From: Isoetes engelmannii
Taxonomy: Eukaryota > Streptophyta > Lycopodiopsida > Isoetales > Isoetaceae
Assembly: GCA_011763485.2 (NCBI GenBank)
Contig: JAANSK020295933.1
Location: 1-30,876, forward strand
Direction: 5' to 3'
DNA: 30,876 bases
Every line of letters starts with the position of its first letter. Position 1 is the stretch's first letter. This document shows positions 1-11,260 of this stretch, piece by piece. The translations under genes were made by a program, and so were the position numbers. Below the pieces are notes generated by a model. It was given only the letters and a program-made list of their open reading frames with translations. It did not search any database and was not told where the DNA came from.

Positions 1-3000
1 TGTTGGTATGAAGGTTTACTACCTTGCCAAAAGAACATACAGTCAAATGAACAAATTATTGTCTACACAGAAAATGACAGTTCAACGACTCAAGTAAATT
101 ACTGTGCACAAGCCAGATCAGAAGACTTCTGCTCTTTACTTTGACTGATCTGTTATTAAGTTGCCAACTTCTTCACAAAGACTTTCCAAATAATAAAAAC
201 GTACAAATGGCCATAAAAGATGTACAATTGAAGATCAATTCTTCACTTCCTCCAGAAAGAATTAATGTATACAGTAAAAAAATATCTTACTTTGATTAAG
301 GAAGACAAAATATTACTTTGTTACCATGCTTTGTTTACCATGCCCGCAGAGCAGACTAACGTGTACCTTGATTCCAAGTAGGGCAGTATATAGCAAAAAG
401 TTGCCACTTTCATCGAAGACTGCATTTGCTGCAGGGACGTTTTCAGCTTTCTCAATTTCCCTTTCCACAGCCATGCGTCTTCCAAAGTCTATGGCATCTA
501 ACCTATACAGTGGTGCATCACTCCGCTGAAGATCTTGTGCAACCTATAACTTACAAACCATAAATAACTAAAACTTGCATTAAATGACCAGTCAGAAACT
601 TGATTTAGACTACAGACCTCAAGGGATTCATCATAGCTACGGCGTAATGATCCATTTGCAAACCAGAAAACCCGAATCCTTCTGTCTGGAGATGTTGTGA
701 CAAACTGTTTGCCATCTGGGCTGACCTACAAGCAGCAAAACCATGACTTATTGTCTCTTCTATCCTCACACTGGCCAGAGATATGAATATGATGTCTCTG
801 ATTGAGTCACCAAATTCTCAATCTGGGCACAGTAAGAGATTTAAAATCCAGTACTCCATGAAATGTGCACCATTTAGGCTAGCAATCGTTTATTCCATTT
901 TTCATTTGTCATCCCATCTATCTATTCAAGACTCACAAAATTGAAATAATCATAAGATTTCTGCAACTTTTACAGGTTTGAAATCATGAATTCTCAAACT
1001 GACTTGCATTTATCCCATCCCTAACCTATGAGAAACACAATCATCCATCATTGATACGTAATGTTGGTTGTCTCAGTTTACAGTGTAAGACAAGGCATGC
1101 AGCAGTTTAAATATCCATTGATGGGTTTGTAAGCACACCTCCAAAGCAGAAACTGTAGTCTTCAATTTTGCAAACACATAAAGATCGGTGTCTGTCTTGA
1201 ACTTGAACTTCAGGCTAACCACAAACAAGGCATGTCTATCAGAACACAGCAAGAAGCAGTATTCTAATAAACTGACGAACTAAGAAAAAATTGCCATTTC
1301 ATTTGCATTTTGTTTCAAGGAATACATATGCATTAGCAAAAGGATCAATCACGCAATAGCAGATCCATCCTATGATAAGTTTTAAAACTACATTACAACG
1401 CATGGAAAATTTAGTCTACAACTTCTTACTTACGTGAGTCATCTTGAAATAAAAAAGACGAAAAGCTCTTGAACTTCCAGTACTAAAGCCAATTCAAATA
1501 GTACTAGTAATACTTACCCACTTTTGGGGAACTCCATAGTTTCAGGGGACCAATACTCAAGAATCCCCTTAATATCAGCAGATAAAACAATATTATAGAT
1601 GGGATTGAACTTCATTATTTTTACTGGTTCTCCGTGTATCTGATAATGGAAAGGTAGTAAGATTGTGTATCTGATAATGAAAGGTAGTAAGATTCAACAA
1701 TATCGCGTGTACATTTGGTAACTAACTCCATAATGCATAAAACAGATAATAAAGTAAAATAGATAGCTGCAATAACCTGTGCTGTATGAATAGGATCATT
1801 GGTGCCAGATCGTGCATCATATATGTGAATGGTGGGAGATCCTTTGTCACTAACAGCAAGCTTCGCTTTTGCGTCTCCCTTTTTAAATACCCATTCTACA
1901 GCTCCCGCAACATAAGGTAACTTGAGCATCGCCATCATGTCGTAATTTACAACATCGTAAATCTTAACTGCCTGATCATTGGATATTGTACAACATAGTA
2001 AACCATCTGCGCTTACCTGTTTGACAAGAAAAACAATGCTGATATTTACGGGTGCATTGCATATAGATAACTAATAAATATTGAAAGTTGTAAGTCAGGA
2101 CAAACACGGATTCGCTACTCGTGTTATTACATTATCCAACTATTATGCCCATTACAGTTTTTATTTTTTATCTTCAATACCAAGTTTGCTGATCGTTGTG
2201 TTTCACTAGGTTTAGATATCTTAATTAGGTCTTGACAAAAGACACTCACAAAATGCATTGAGCGAGAGGTGTGATGTAAACTACATAAAATTCCTTACAC
2301 AAGTGCAGCTGTGGAAAAGTGTTACGTTTCTGCACAGGCACTGATATCAACATCAAATGGTAGCAAATAAAAATTTCTTTTGTGCATGAAAGGCTCAGTA
2401 TGTAATTTCAATGTGACATTTTAGGCCACCAAGCTAATAGACTAAATGTCTGAGCCTATATTCCCTCAACAAATTTTACAAAGACAGTGTTCTTACAGAA
2501 AGTCCTTCAATTGGACCAAGATGAGAACGGAAGTGCTTCACAAACTCTATACCCATTGCTTTCTTCTTCCATAGCTTCAGATGGCCTGCAATATAATTCC
2601 ATACAAATAGCAAATTGCAACTTAAGCATTGGTATCAGAAACTCAAGCCTCAGTCTCTTTTGCTAATAATGTATAAAAATAGACTTCGCAGAACAAATAT
2701 GCATTGACATATATCATTTCTCTGTCATAACAAACATGAGAAAGTGCATCATGCATAAAGGTCTGCAAGATTGAGGCTTAAAGACCTAGAAACAATATGA
2801 AAACCTTTAGTAGATTGCATAGCAGGTATAGTTCTTTTCTATTTTATTTCATTTTTTATATTCACACCAATGATATGATCCTACCTGATTTTATACCTAT
2901 GGCATAATATCACAATATAACATCAGACACTACAAAGCTCCAATATCTTTTGAATTACATTGATTATTTTGCCATTCACAAAAACAATCAAGGAGAAGAA

Positions 3001-3928
3001 AAAAAGAATGCTCATATGTTGATAAAGTAACAAACCATCACAGCTGCCGGTGATCAAAAAGTCTGCGCTGGAAACAGCAACATGAGTAACAACATCCCTG
3101 TGCATATAGCTTTTCTCGTACCTGAAATGTAGTAATGAAATGCCACTTTGCTCAATGATGAAATAAAGGCAGAATAACCAAGCTGTCATATAAAAAATGG
3201 AAGCATATAGACAGCTCCTTGTGTTCTTAGTTTTCGGTAAGTTAATTATGTGTTTGGACTGATCAAAATCGCTTGTTTTAAGAATTATATTTTTAAGCAA
3301 AGTGACGACATAATGCCGTGCCTAGCTTCAAAAATACCAACCAATAGACATTTTTTAAATTCGTATCTGATCCTAGAATTTTTAGGACATTCGAACTGGG
3401 GGATGTTTTACAGCCCCCTCCTCTTTGCCCACCTAGGCATAAGTAAAGCTACCACCGACAAAAATAGACAAAAAAAAACCAACAAACACAACTCCACAAA
3501 CTCCAAACACCTTAGAATCCCTCCAAAACCGACCCCAAGCACCCTAAAATCCCTCCAAAACCTGCAAATACGACCCCCGAACACCCTCATTTTGAGGCGA
3601 AAATGGCCTTTTATAGAACAAAACTTTTAACAGTTTCAAACACCAGCTGTACAACTACTGATTCAATTGCCTAAAGTGTCAATATGCTGTGAATTAAGGT
3701 AGATGAAAAATGTCTCTGTCTATGAGTAACTGGTGCTGTATATCCTAAGAAAAACCTAGCGTTGTTCAATGCATGGTTTAAATTTGTGATTGTGAATGAG
3801 GAGACTTACATGGCTGCAGAAGGCATGGAATCGAGATAGACGCGCTCGAACTCCAGAGGGCGCTTTGGCCGCTTTTGTGGGGCAGGCCCAGGGCCAACGA
3901 ACTCAGCACCATTATCATCTAGCTCCAT
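1..3928 (-). CDS. PPWD1: PPWD1/CYP71-type WD40-cyclophilin, N-terminal part (9 exons, runs off the left edge)
   Basis: Seen: nine exons with GT..AG borders and matching phases: 3810-3928, 3036-3121, 2497-2585, 1777-2016, 1518-1639, 1139-1214, 618-725, 367-543 and 1-22 (open). They encode about 346 residues. The start ATG (3926-3928) gives [10 protein letters not shown] and has an in-frame TGA just upstream. WD40 blades are recognisable: [64 protein letters not shown] and [15 protein letters not shown]. The conserved [12 protein letters not shown] and [10 protein letters not shown] stretch follows. Known: plant CYP71 (AT3G44600, about 630 aa) and animal PPWD1 (spliceosome-associated) carry a C-terminal cyclophilin-type peptidyl-prolyl isomerase domain. 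Plant CYP71 is a nuclear protein linked to histone and chromatin regulation. Here that domain would lie left of base 1. I matched it to Arabidopsis CYP71 from memory. No frame break was seen, so the gene looks functional. Confidence 0.93.
1634..1694 (-). repeat. 31-bp tandem duplication carrying the splice acceptor of PPWD1 exon 5
   Basis: Copies at 1634-1664 and 1665-1694 differ by one indel. Each carries the TTATCAG acceptor and the first bases of exon 5. The acceptor nearer the exon (AG at 1640-1641) keeps the reading frame. Using the upstream copy would add 31 nt and shift the frame. Confidence 0.85.
3408..3600 (-). other. G-rich tract in PPWD1 intron 1 (G-quadruplex-prone on the transcribed RNA)
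   Basis: Intron 1 (3122-3809) contains a strongly strand-asymmetric tract. On the plus strand it is C/A-rich, with six C-runs of three or more between 3519 and 3586, so the pre-mRNA is G-rich. Open frames across it on both strands come from the low-complexity composition and match no protein I recognise. Confidence 0.6.
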
Positions 3929-4170
3929 TCCGACCTCTGGGGATCAAAATCTTTGTTCTAAAACCCTGTCTTTCGAGGCGGGAAGTTGTTCGTGTGTGCC
4001 CATATCACCATCCAAATGTGGGGCAAGGAAAATAGGTCAAGAGCTGGAATCTAGATTCTTAGAGAATCCGTTTTTTTAGCGGAACAGCCCAACCCTGGGT
4101 GACACTTTGTCTGAAAGCCTATAGACTGTCCTAAAAAAATGACATGGACCACTTAGCAATTATCACCTAT
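3929..4170. other. PPWD1 upstream region (5' UTR/promoter candidate)
   Basis: This is about 240 bases between the PPWD1 start codon and the first LTR of the retroelement array. It must hold the 5' UTR and core promoter, unless these extend into the repeat. I see no convincing TATA box or other named element. Confidence 0.4.
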
Positions 4171-4975
4171 TGTAACAAACCTATAGTGGTTAGGATAGAA
4201 ATAATTGTAGTTGTGGATTATTAACAGGAAGAAAAACTATTAATAGATATATTTACTAAAAAATTGACCAAAAAAAGGGAGATGTATTTAGATATCCCAG
4301 AATAGATACAAGAAATAGAAAAGAAAAGCTTTAGGAATAATATCTTCAAGGCTTTTGGAGCGAGCTTGAAGTAGGAGCAGTAGCAATGGTCGATCACTCG
4401 ACTTAGGAAGAATTATGGTTACTGTGAGTGGGAATTGCAATGATGCTTGTAGATTAGTTAAGGGCTTGTTGTGTGTTGTAAGGCTTGGTTGTGGTTAATC
4501 GGAGCCTGTTCTTGATGCCTTTGGAGCCATGTCTTCTTTGAATCATTGTTTTGTTTACCATTGTGTTTTGTATAGGAAGAAAATTGGCCCATTGTGCTTA
4601 CCTTGTTTTATTTTGGCAGCTCAGCGTTCTTGTTCCTAAGCTCAAACTTCTGCCATGGATCTGAGACGATGCCTTTTAGCTATCTTGGATTTTTCTAGAT
4701 TGTCTCAGATATAGGTTCCAGTTGAAGGACGTTCTACCCAAAGCTTTCTCAAACTTCACAGATGCATACCTATAAGCTTGAAGATATTTAAAAAATCCTA
4801 GGAAGGCCTGATAAGCCCTGATCCAGCATCACACAGTTTCAAAACCCTATTTCGCTAAGATCCGGATTGTTCCGCTTCTATCCCGACCTATTCCGACCCC
4901 CCTTAACCATTTTTTTTTTTTTTTTTAAGAACGCGAGACAATTTATACTAACTGAAAAACTAGTACAATGGGACG

Positions 4976-7900
4976 TCAAGGTAGGTGGAGGTAGCCCCAA
5001 ACCTCATCCCTGACGTCCGAATGCAACTTAGAGACGAGAAACTGGTAATGAAGACGAGATTTAATCTCTTCGTAGAGACTAGCAACAGGAATACGCACAT
5101 CTCTAAAGACGACATGACACCTGTGTTTCCAAACTGCCCAACAGACTAGAGCCCTGCAAATATTGAACGCCCACATCTTGAAGCGGGGCCATCTGGCCAG
5201 AAGAATACCCAGCAGAACGTGTTGACTTGTGAGGTGACTCCGAAAAGAGGCCTGTACAGTGGACCAAATGTGTGTGAGGTCGCCACAAAGTACAAAACAA
5301 TGCTCTATTGTTTTTGGAGCAAGTTTACAAACTGAACAAAGAGGACTAACAGATGGTCTGAATGAGTGAACACGGGCACTAGTCCTCACTGCCCTATGCA
5401 CAATTTGCGAGAGTCGAACTGAATGTTTTGGATTAATATTCTTGTCCCACACTCTAGACCATACCGCTGCATGCTGAGCTTCTGGGAACCTTAATTGCCA
5501 GTGTACTAAAGGAGGCAAAGGGGGTTGCGCCGTGAGAAGTCTGTAGCAAGTCTGAACAAAGTTCTTTCCCCACGAAATATCCGCTACAAAATCCCAAGCA
5601 CGTTCATTCTCAAGGCTGGGCCGCAAAGGGATGTTATCAGCCACACTTTCCCATATCCCATAATCTCGCTCAGTCAATCTGAAAGTATCCTTAAACTCTT
5701 GCCAAGGACAAAGACGTCCATTAGAATACCACTCCTGGACGAGAGAGATACCCGCAGACTGCCATCTACGCTGAGTTTTGGGATGCAAGGTGGAGACAAG
5801 TGGAGGCGCATCCAGTAGGGACACCCAAAGGAAGGGAGAGGAGGGATGCGAGGTATTCGAAGGATGCAGGGAGGCCAATGAACTAACAGCTCCCCACGCT
5901 TTAAGAAGACCACGGAGGAAGGGGGAAACGCGAGGAAATGACTTCAAAGGATAGAACAAGGCCCAAGGCAGGACAGGGGGATGGGATGGCTTGCCAAAAG
6001 GGCGTGAATGCTCAAAAGCCTGGACTATCAAGCGCATCCCAGAAGACTGTGTATGCCTCAAAATAATTCTCCACATGAACTTTGAGATTAAGACTTACTG
6101 TGAAGCGATAAGTCCAACATCCCCAGACCACCATCTTTCTTAGAACATATGCCAGGCCACTTTGACCACTGCTCCGGTCCCATTGCCACCCCAGACAAAA
6201 TTACGTATTGTGGCCACTATCTCCTTGAACTTCGAAGCTGGGGCTAGCAACGCAGAAGCGACATAGACATGAGCGTTGTTGAGGACAGACTTAGCCACCT
6301 GTATACGGCCAGCCATTGAAAGTGAAGCACCTCTCCACCAGAGGAGATGCCTCTGAAGACCTAGAATGGTCTGGTCCCAAGCTTGTGCATTATCAACCTC
6401 TACACCAAATGGCATACCCAAAAGTTTAGTGACTGTATGAGGCGGAACAAATGTCCAGGAATAGGCCTGGATACATTGGGGGTGTCCAAGGCCCACATGG
6501 CGCTACACTTCTGTTAGTTCACCAAACAACCCGAAGCCAATGAAAAAAGATCTAGAAGCTGCTTACTCCTGTCAAGATTGGCTTCAGAAGCCTCCAGAAG
6601 CAAGAAGGTATCATCTGCAAACTGATTACATACAATATATGAGCCATCAGTCATACACAACCCCTGCACAACAGAATCATCTAGAGCACAACGGAGAAGC
6701 TGCGAGAGGCCCTCTGCCACAATCGTGAACAAGAACGGCGCCAGAGGGCACCCTTGCCTAATACCCCTCCCGATAGGAAAAATGTCAGAAGGTTCCCCCG
6801 GTGTAGCACTGCCACCTTAGCTGACCTCAAAAGCTTCCACACCGTTTTGCAGAATAAGGGGCCGAAGCCCAATTTGTGCATATACACAAGAGGAAGCTCC
6901 AAGAGACACTGTCATATGCTTTAGCAAAGTCAAGTTTTAGATACACCACCTGCTGACCTGTGCGTCTACCCAGTACATGCCCTCATATGTCGTCGCAACA
7001 TTGTCAAGAATATGTCTCCCAGGTAAGAAAATCGATTGCTCCTGACTAATAGTTTCTCCCAAAATGAACTTCAATCTTTCTGCATATACCTTTGCTATAA
7101 TCTTATAGACTACTGAGAGCAAAGTGATAGGTCGCCAGTCTGAAATCGACTTGGGCTCCTTGACTTTCAGAATTAAAGCAATCAGTCCGGTGTTTAAAAT
7201 CTTATCCAACTGGTGCGACTGTATCAGGTCCTGATATGCCTGCCAAAGCAGCAGAGAGGACCACTCCTAGGAGACCTTGAAAAATTCTACAAGAAGACCA
7301 TCCATTCCCGGGCATTTGTCAGATGCCATGAAGGAGACAGCTTTTTCGAAATCCTGAATCGTGAGAGGAGCTTCAAGGTGCTGCCTCTGTTGCAGAGATA
7401 TAATGGGAGAAACTTTCGCCAACACTATGTCCTGTGCCTCATCGTCAAAAGGGAGATTTTTCTTCGCAAAGAAAGAGCTAAAGTGAGATGAGAGGAACTG
7501 CTTTATCTGTTCCGGAGTAGATATGACATTACCACTGTCACAAAGGAGAGAAGATAAAGCAGTACCCTGGCGCTTCAGACGGGCTGCCCGAAAAAATGCC
7601 TTTGAACATCTATCACCATCCTTTAGCCATGAGAGTCCTGCTTTCAACTTAGCCGCCCTCACTTCCTGTTCCTCAACCTCTTGGATGTGACTAACAAGCT
7701 CTGATTCTCGCACATAGTTGGGGGCTTGGGTCCTTAGCCACTCCAACTCATCGTACTTCTGTCTCAACGAGGCACATGACCCCATTGTTTTGCAGAGACT
7801 TCCTGTTGGACGCGCACATGACCCCACTGTTTTGCAAAGACTTTCACATTAGCAAGAGCAGACACTAAAGTTCTCATGGGACCCGCAGAAGATGAAGTGG

Positions 7901-8716
7901 ACTCCCAGACCTGCTTGCAGTTTTCTAAGAAGTCCTCGTCTTGCAAGTACTAAGAATTAAGCTTGAACACTGTCTTGCCACGAGCAAAAGTGGGATGGTC
8001 ACTATTCTTAATGATCTGGGGATGATGATCAGACACTATTTGGAGCACGAAATTCTTGCAAAAAAAGGCTAGGAAGCAAGTGACGAGCGTGCATGTTAGC
8101 ATAGCACCTGTCATGACGAGCTGCAGCTCTCGCCTCTCCCTGGGTACCATTGGACCAAGTGAAGCCTGCCTCTCCTGAGATTTTTAGGAACCCATGCTCA
8201 AACAAAAGCTTCTCCTATTGTTCCTTTTCAAACCCCAAAATTATCTCGCCTCCATCGAGCCCGTCCACTGTGTCCTCGACCATATTGGTGTCCCCAAGGA
8301 GCAGCCATGCAACATTGTCCCCCCATTTCTTCAACTTGTTCTGCAACGAGGCCCGCATGGAAGCTCGTTGTCTGGGAACGTTAGAGGCATAGACATTGAG
8401 AATGCCCCATTCATGTGCATCCGACTTCCACTTGATCACTAACCACCTGCCCCCATCTATCCTTAGCTGTAAAGACAACCTTAGTACTCAACGACCATGA
8501 AATAAAAGTACCCCCACGGGCCCTGCCAGAAATGCTTGTCAAACCAACATGCTGACGGCCCATGAGGTTCAATAAACCTGTTACAGAACCTCTATGACAC
8601 TTATTCTCTTGCAGACAAAGAATCTGCGGCGCCAAACTCCTAACTACCTGTGTGGCTCTAGGCCTCTTTGTGGGGGAGGACTTAAGGCCCCTCATATTCC
8701 AAATTAAGACATTCAT
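4976..8716 (-). pseudogene. LINE ORF2: endonuclease-reverse transcriptase with zf-RVT C-terminus (broken)
   Basis: Domains in order on the minus strand: AP-type endonuclease from ATG 8714-8716 (NVLIWNMRGL, LCLQENK, LLLGDTN, then SDHHPQI near 8000-8150); linker (7827-7267, WLKDGDRCSKAFF); reverse transcriptase fingers (7209-6937, ISDWRPITLLSVVYKIIAK); palm with the FADD active-site box at 6610-6621 and downstream SGCLVN; thumb and connection (6496-6140); zinc-binding reverse-transcriptase region (6076-4976, with C-x2-C and H-C in CSVCKLAPKTIEHC). Plant L1 ORF2 nicks target DNA and copies its RNA there. The frame is split into about seven pieces. The closest relatives are plant L1 LINEs; I cannot name the family. 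Confidence 0.88.
7773..7856 (-). repeat. 42-bp in-frame tandem duplication within LINE ORF2
   Basis: Copies at 7773-7814 and 7815-7856 share a near-identical core (cacatgaccccattgttttg against cacatgaccccactgttttg). The period of 42 nt equals 14 codons, so the duplication adds a repeated peptide (MGSCA...) between endonuclease and reverse transcriptase without shifting the frame. Confidence 0.7.
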
Positions 8717-10783
8717 TTCAAAGACAGGGAGTCAAGTGCACCTTTTTTCTTTATTCTCTTCGTAGCTTTATGCACAAATGAAGACGAGCCATCAAAGACA
8801 ACCATCGTGAGCTGGTCAGCTGGCTGCATCGTGACATCTTCCTCAAGAGAATTGTCTGAAGCAGAACCTGAACAGTCTCCATCATCACCGACAACAGAGG
8901 TCAGAAGACCATTGTCAACCTGATCAGCCCAAGAAATACACTGGGTGCGCTTCTGACGTCTCGACCTAACCTCTATCCAATCCTGGTGAACAAGCGAGGG
9001 TGAAGGAGGAGAGATAGCCGCTGGCACTACTGGTGACAGAGAAGACTGGGCTACTAGTGTCAAAGCTACTTGATGAACCGGGAGTGGTGAGGGCTGCTGC
9101 GCTGACTGAGAGGAGGACGAGCGGACATCCGAAACAGCGGAGGGGGTACAGCAGGACTCCCAGAGGAAGCAGAGGGAAAGACGGACGCGGCTTTGGGAGG
9201 AAGCGAGCTCAAAGCAGAGACTGGAAGCTTGAAAGAGGGAAACTAGCACGAAAGGTCAGCAGCGTTCAGCAGGCGCAACTTGAAGCAGGAAAAGAATAAG
9301 CCACTTTGAATGACAACTTGTTCTGGGATTTCTTTGTCCATTGGCAGTGCCACACACACCTTTGCACCACCGGCCAGAGAGTGCGCAATATGGACACCAA
9401 GAGCCATTGCAATTGACTTAAGAAAAGAAGATGCAAGGAGGTCAGGAGGCAGTAGAATCTGGAACCAACAAGGAATCTTTGCTCTCAAAGGCATATCAAT
9501 AGAGAACCCTGGAAAATAGTTCTGAAACTGAACGATTGTGCCGACCATCGTGTCAACAGCCTTAGCCACCAACTTATCAACATCCTCGACTGCCTTGAAC
9601 ATCAAGAGGAAAAAACCCTTACCCAAAGATTTAATCGATTCAAAGGAAGAAATGTGATGTCTACGCTAAAGAGAACTTAGCCAGCCAGAGATCCTTCTAA
9701 TATCAAAATTACCTCCAGTCCAATAATCGATAACGGAGTACGCCACTAAATTCTCAATGTACTTCATATGCTCATCTTGATCAATTTTGACAATCATTGC
9801 ATCCCCATATCGCCCCCCTGATGGGACCTACTCAATGTCACCAAGCATGGGCGAAGCAACATGTTGAGCACCACTCTTCAATGAATTCATGATGTCCTGC
9901 TTATTGCCTTTGAGAACAAAGGAGATGGCTTCAGAAACTCTATCACTTTTGTGGGAAGGGAAGTCCTTCTTAAGCCAGTCACTAAAACTGGGATGAGTCA
10001 CACGATGAACTGAATCATTGGTTTTCCAAGCAGACCGAGGTTCAACAAAAGAGGAGGAATGAGTTTCTGACCTTGGCACACCAGATCGTGACTGAGATAA
10101 CAAAGAATCCCCCGATCTCTTGCTCTTATCAGGAAGTGAAGGTAAAGACTTCCTAATACTTCCATTCACATGAGGCGTCGTCTGTGGCCCATGCACCTCG
10201 GCAGAAACTGCCTCGAACAAGTTTTTCGCGCCTCCAGGATGTCTGCCTCCATTTACTCTACCAGCCCAGGCCCCTTTGCTGAAACTTGCTCCCGAGAGCC
10301 CAAGTTCATATCTGCCAAAGGCTTGTCGTTCCCGAGCACAGGCTTTCCCTCTTTTGACCCCATTCGGGATGCCTCTCCTATCTTCTTCCTACTATCAGCC
10401 CGCTTTTTATTGTAATTTCCTTGTGCAGGTATTACCACAGAAGACTCCAACATCACCACAGCTACCGAATCTTGCTTTCCAAGACTGGAGTTCAACGTTG
10501 CCGCTTCTGCAGACAGGCCATGCGATTCTGGAGACGTAGCCAGAGCCTGCGCTACACACCCATTGTCTTTGCCAGCAGATACCACATTTTTCAGAGCTAA
10601 AAATTCGTTGCCAAGCTGAGGAGATGGCTGATGATGGCAGGGACGCCCACCAGCGCTTGCACCTCCGTCGTTTATGGCTAAGCATGCAGGAACACAGTCT
10701 CCAACCGAACCAATTTCGATGGAATTGCCTCCACTGACTTTCCCAGACGCAGCCGCCTACGCCCCGATATTCACGGTCGCCAT
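8713..10783 (-). pseudogene. LINE ORF1: gag-like RNA-binding protein with DUF4283-like domain (broken)
   Basis: The reading starts at ATG 10781-10783 (MATVNIGA), meets a stop after eight codons, then stays recognisable. A Ser/Lys-rich low-complexity N-terminal part (about 10585-9828) is followed by a DUF4283-like block at 9626-9243, with the pattern of plant LINE ORF1 proteins (GKGFFLLMF, FSIDMPLRAKIPCWFQI, GGAKVCVALP). A polar Ser-rich tail ends in the basic stretch KATKRIKKKG and stops at TGA 8713-8715. At least two frame changes separate the pieces. In related plant elements ORF1 packages the LINE RNA. I see no clear CCHC knuckle. The stop overlaps the ORF2 start as ATGA. Confidence 0.75.
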
Positions 10784-11260
10784 ATAGCAACAAAAAACTC
10801 CCTTAAATTCCTTGCCCCCCCCCCCCACAACCATTTCGACATGCTCTGTGGGCAACAGACTCTTGCAACCAAAAGCACACGTTTTTTGGCATAAATTTCC
10901 TTTTCAACTTTTTGCATCTTTTTAATGATATATTTTTCGTGTTATACGTCTAGGTTCGAATCCAGCTTTAAACATTAGTTTTTCCTAAATGCTTTCTTAT
11001 ATCTTTTTGTTGACGTCTTCCTTTCTTATAGGCTTACGCATATTTCTTTACATGGTTTATTTTTTGCATTCATGTTCTATTTAGTATTTTATCCTTGCCT
11101 GAATGTATATGGTTGTTGGTACTTGGAATTATTAAATGAATTGTAAAAGAATATGCACTCCCGACGGACGGATTGGGCTGGATGTGCTTAAGGGCATTGA
11201 ACCTGCCTCTCAGCAGAGCCTGAGAGGAATGGCGGGAGTGCTCCCACGCATGGTCAGCCT

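Larger units (their letters stand above)
4905..10836 (-). mobile_element. Nearly full-length L1-type LINE, minus strand, with 8-bp target-site duplication
   Basis: On the plus strand the element runs from its poly-A tail (T-run 4910-4926) to a C-run at 10815-10826, which is a G-run at its 5' end. The sequence aaccattt flanks both sides (4905-4912 and 10829-10836) and is a likely target-site duplication. It carries ORF1 (10783 to 8713) and ORF2 (8716 to about 4976), the usual plant L1 plan, and is about 5.9 kb long. It interrupts LTR copy A and is therefore younger. Several stops and frame changes show it is no longer active. Confidence 0.88.

Noticed and set aside
326-529. Plus-strand open frame of 67 codons
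   Set aside because: It lies antisense to PPWD1 exon 8, which has clear homology and splice sites.
3250-3630. Overlapping open frames on both strands in PPWD1 intron 1
   Set aside because: They follow from the C/A-rich (G/T-rich) low-complexity tract; no domain, and they lie inside an intron.
3796-4035. Plus-strand frame of 79 codons
   Set aside because: It is antisense to PPWD1 exon 1 and its upstream region.
5525-5913. Extra frames on both strands over the LINE C-terminal region
   Set aside because: They are shadows of the LINE ORF2 frame, which carries the recognisable zinc-binding motif.
10815-10826. Twelve-base C homopolymer
   Set aside because: Considered as an assembly flaw, but it sits exactly at the LINE 5' border, where a G-run is plausible. 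Its exact length is not trusted.
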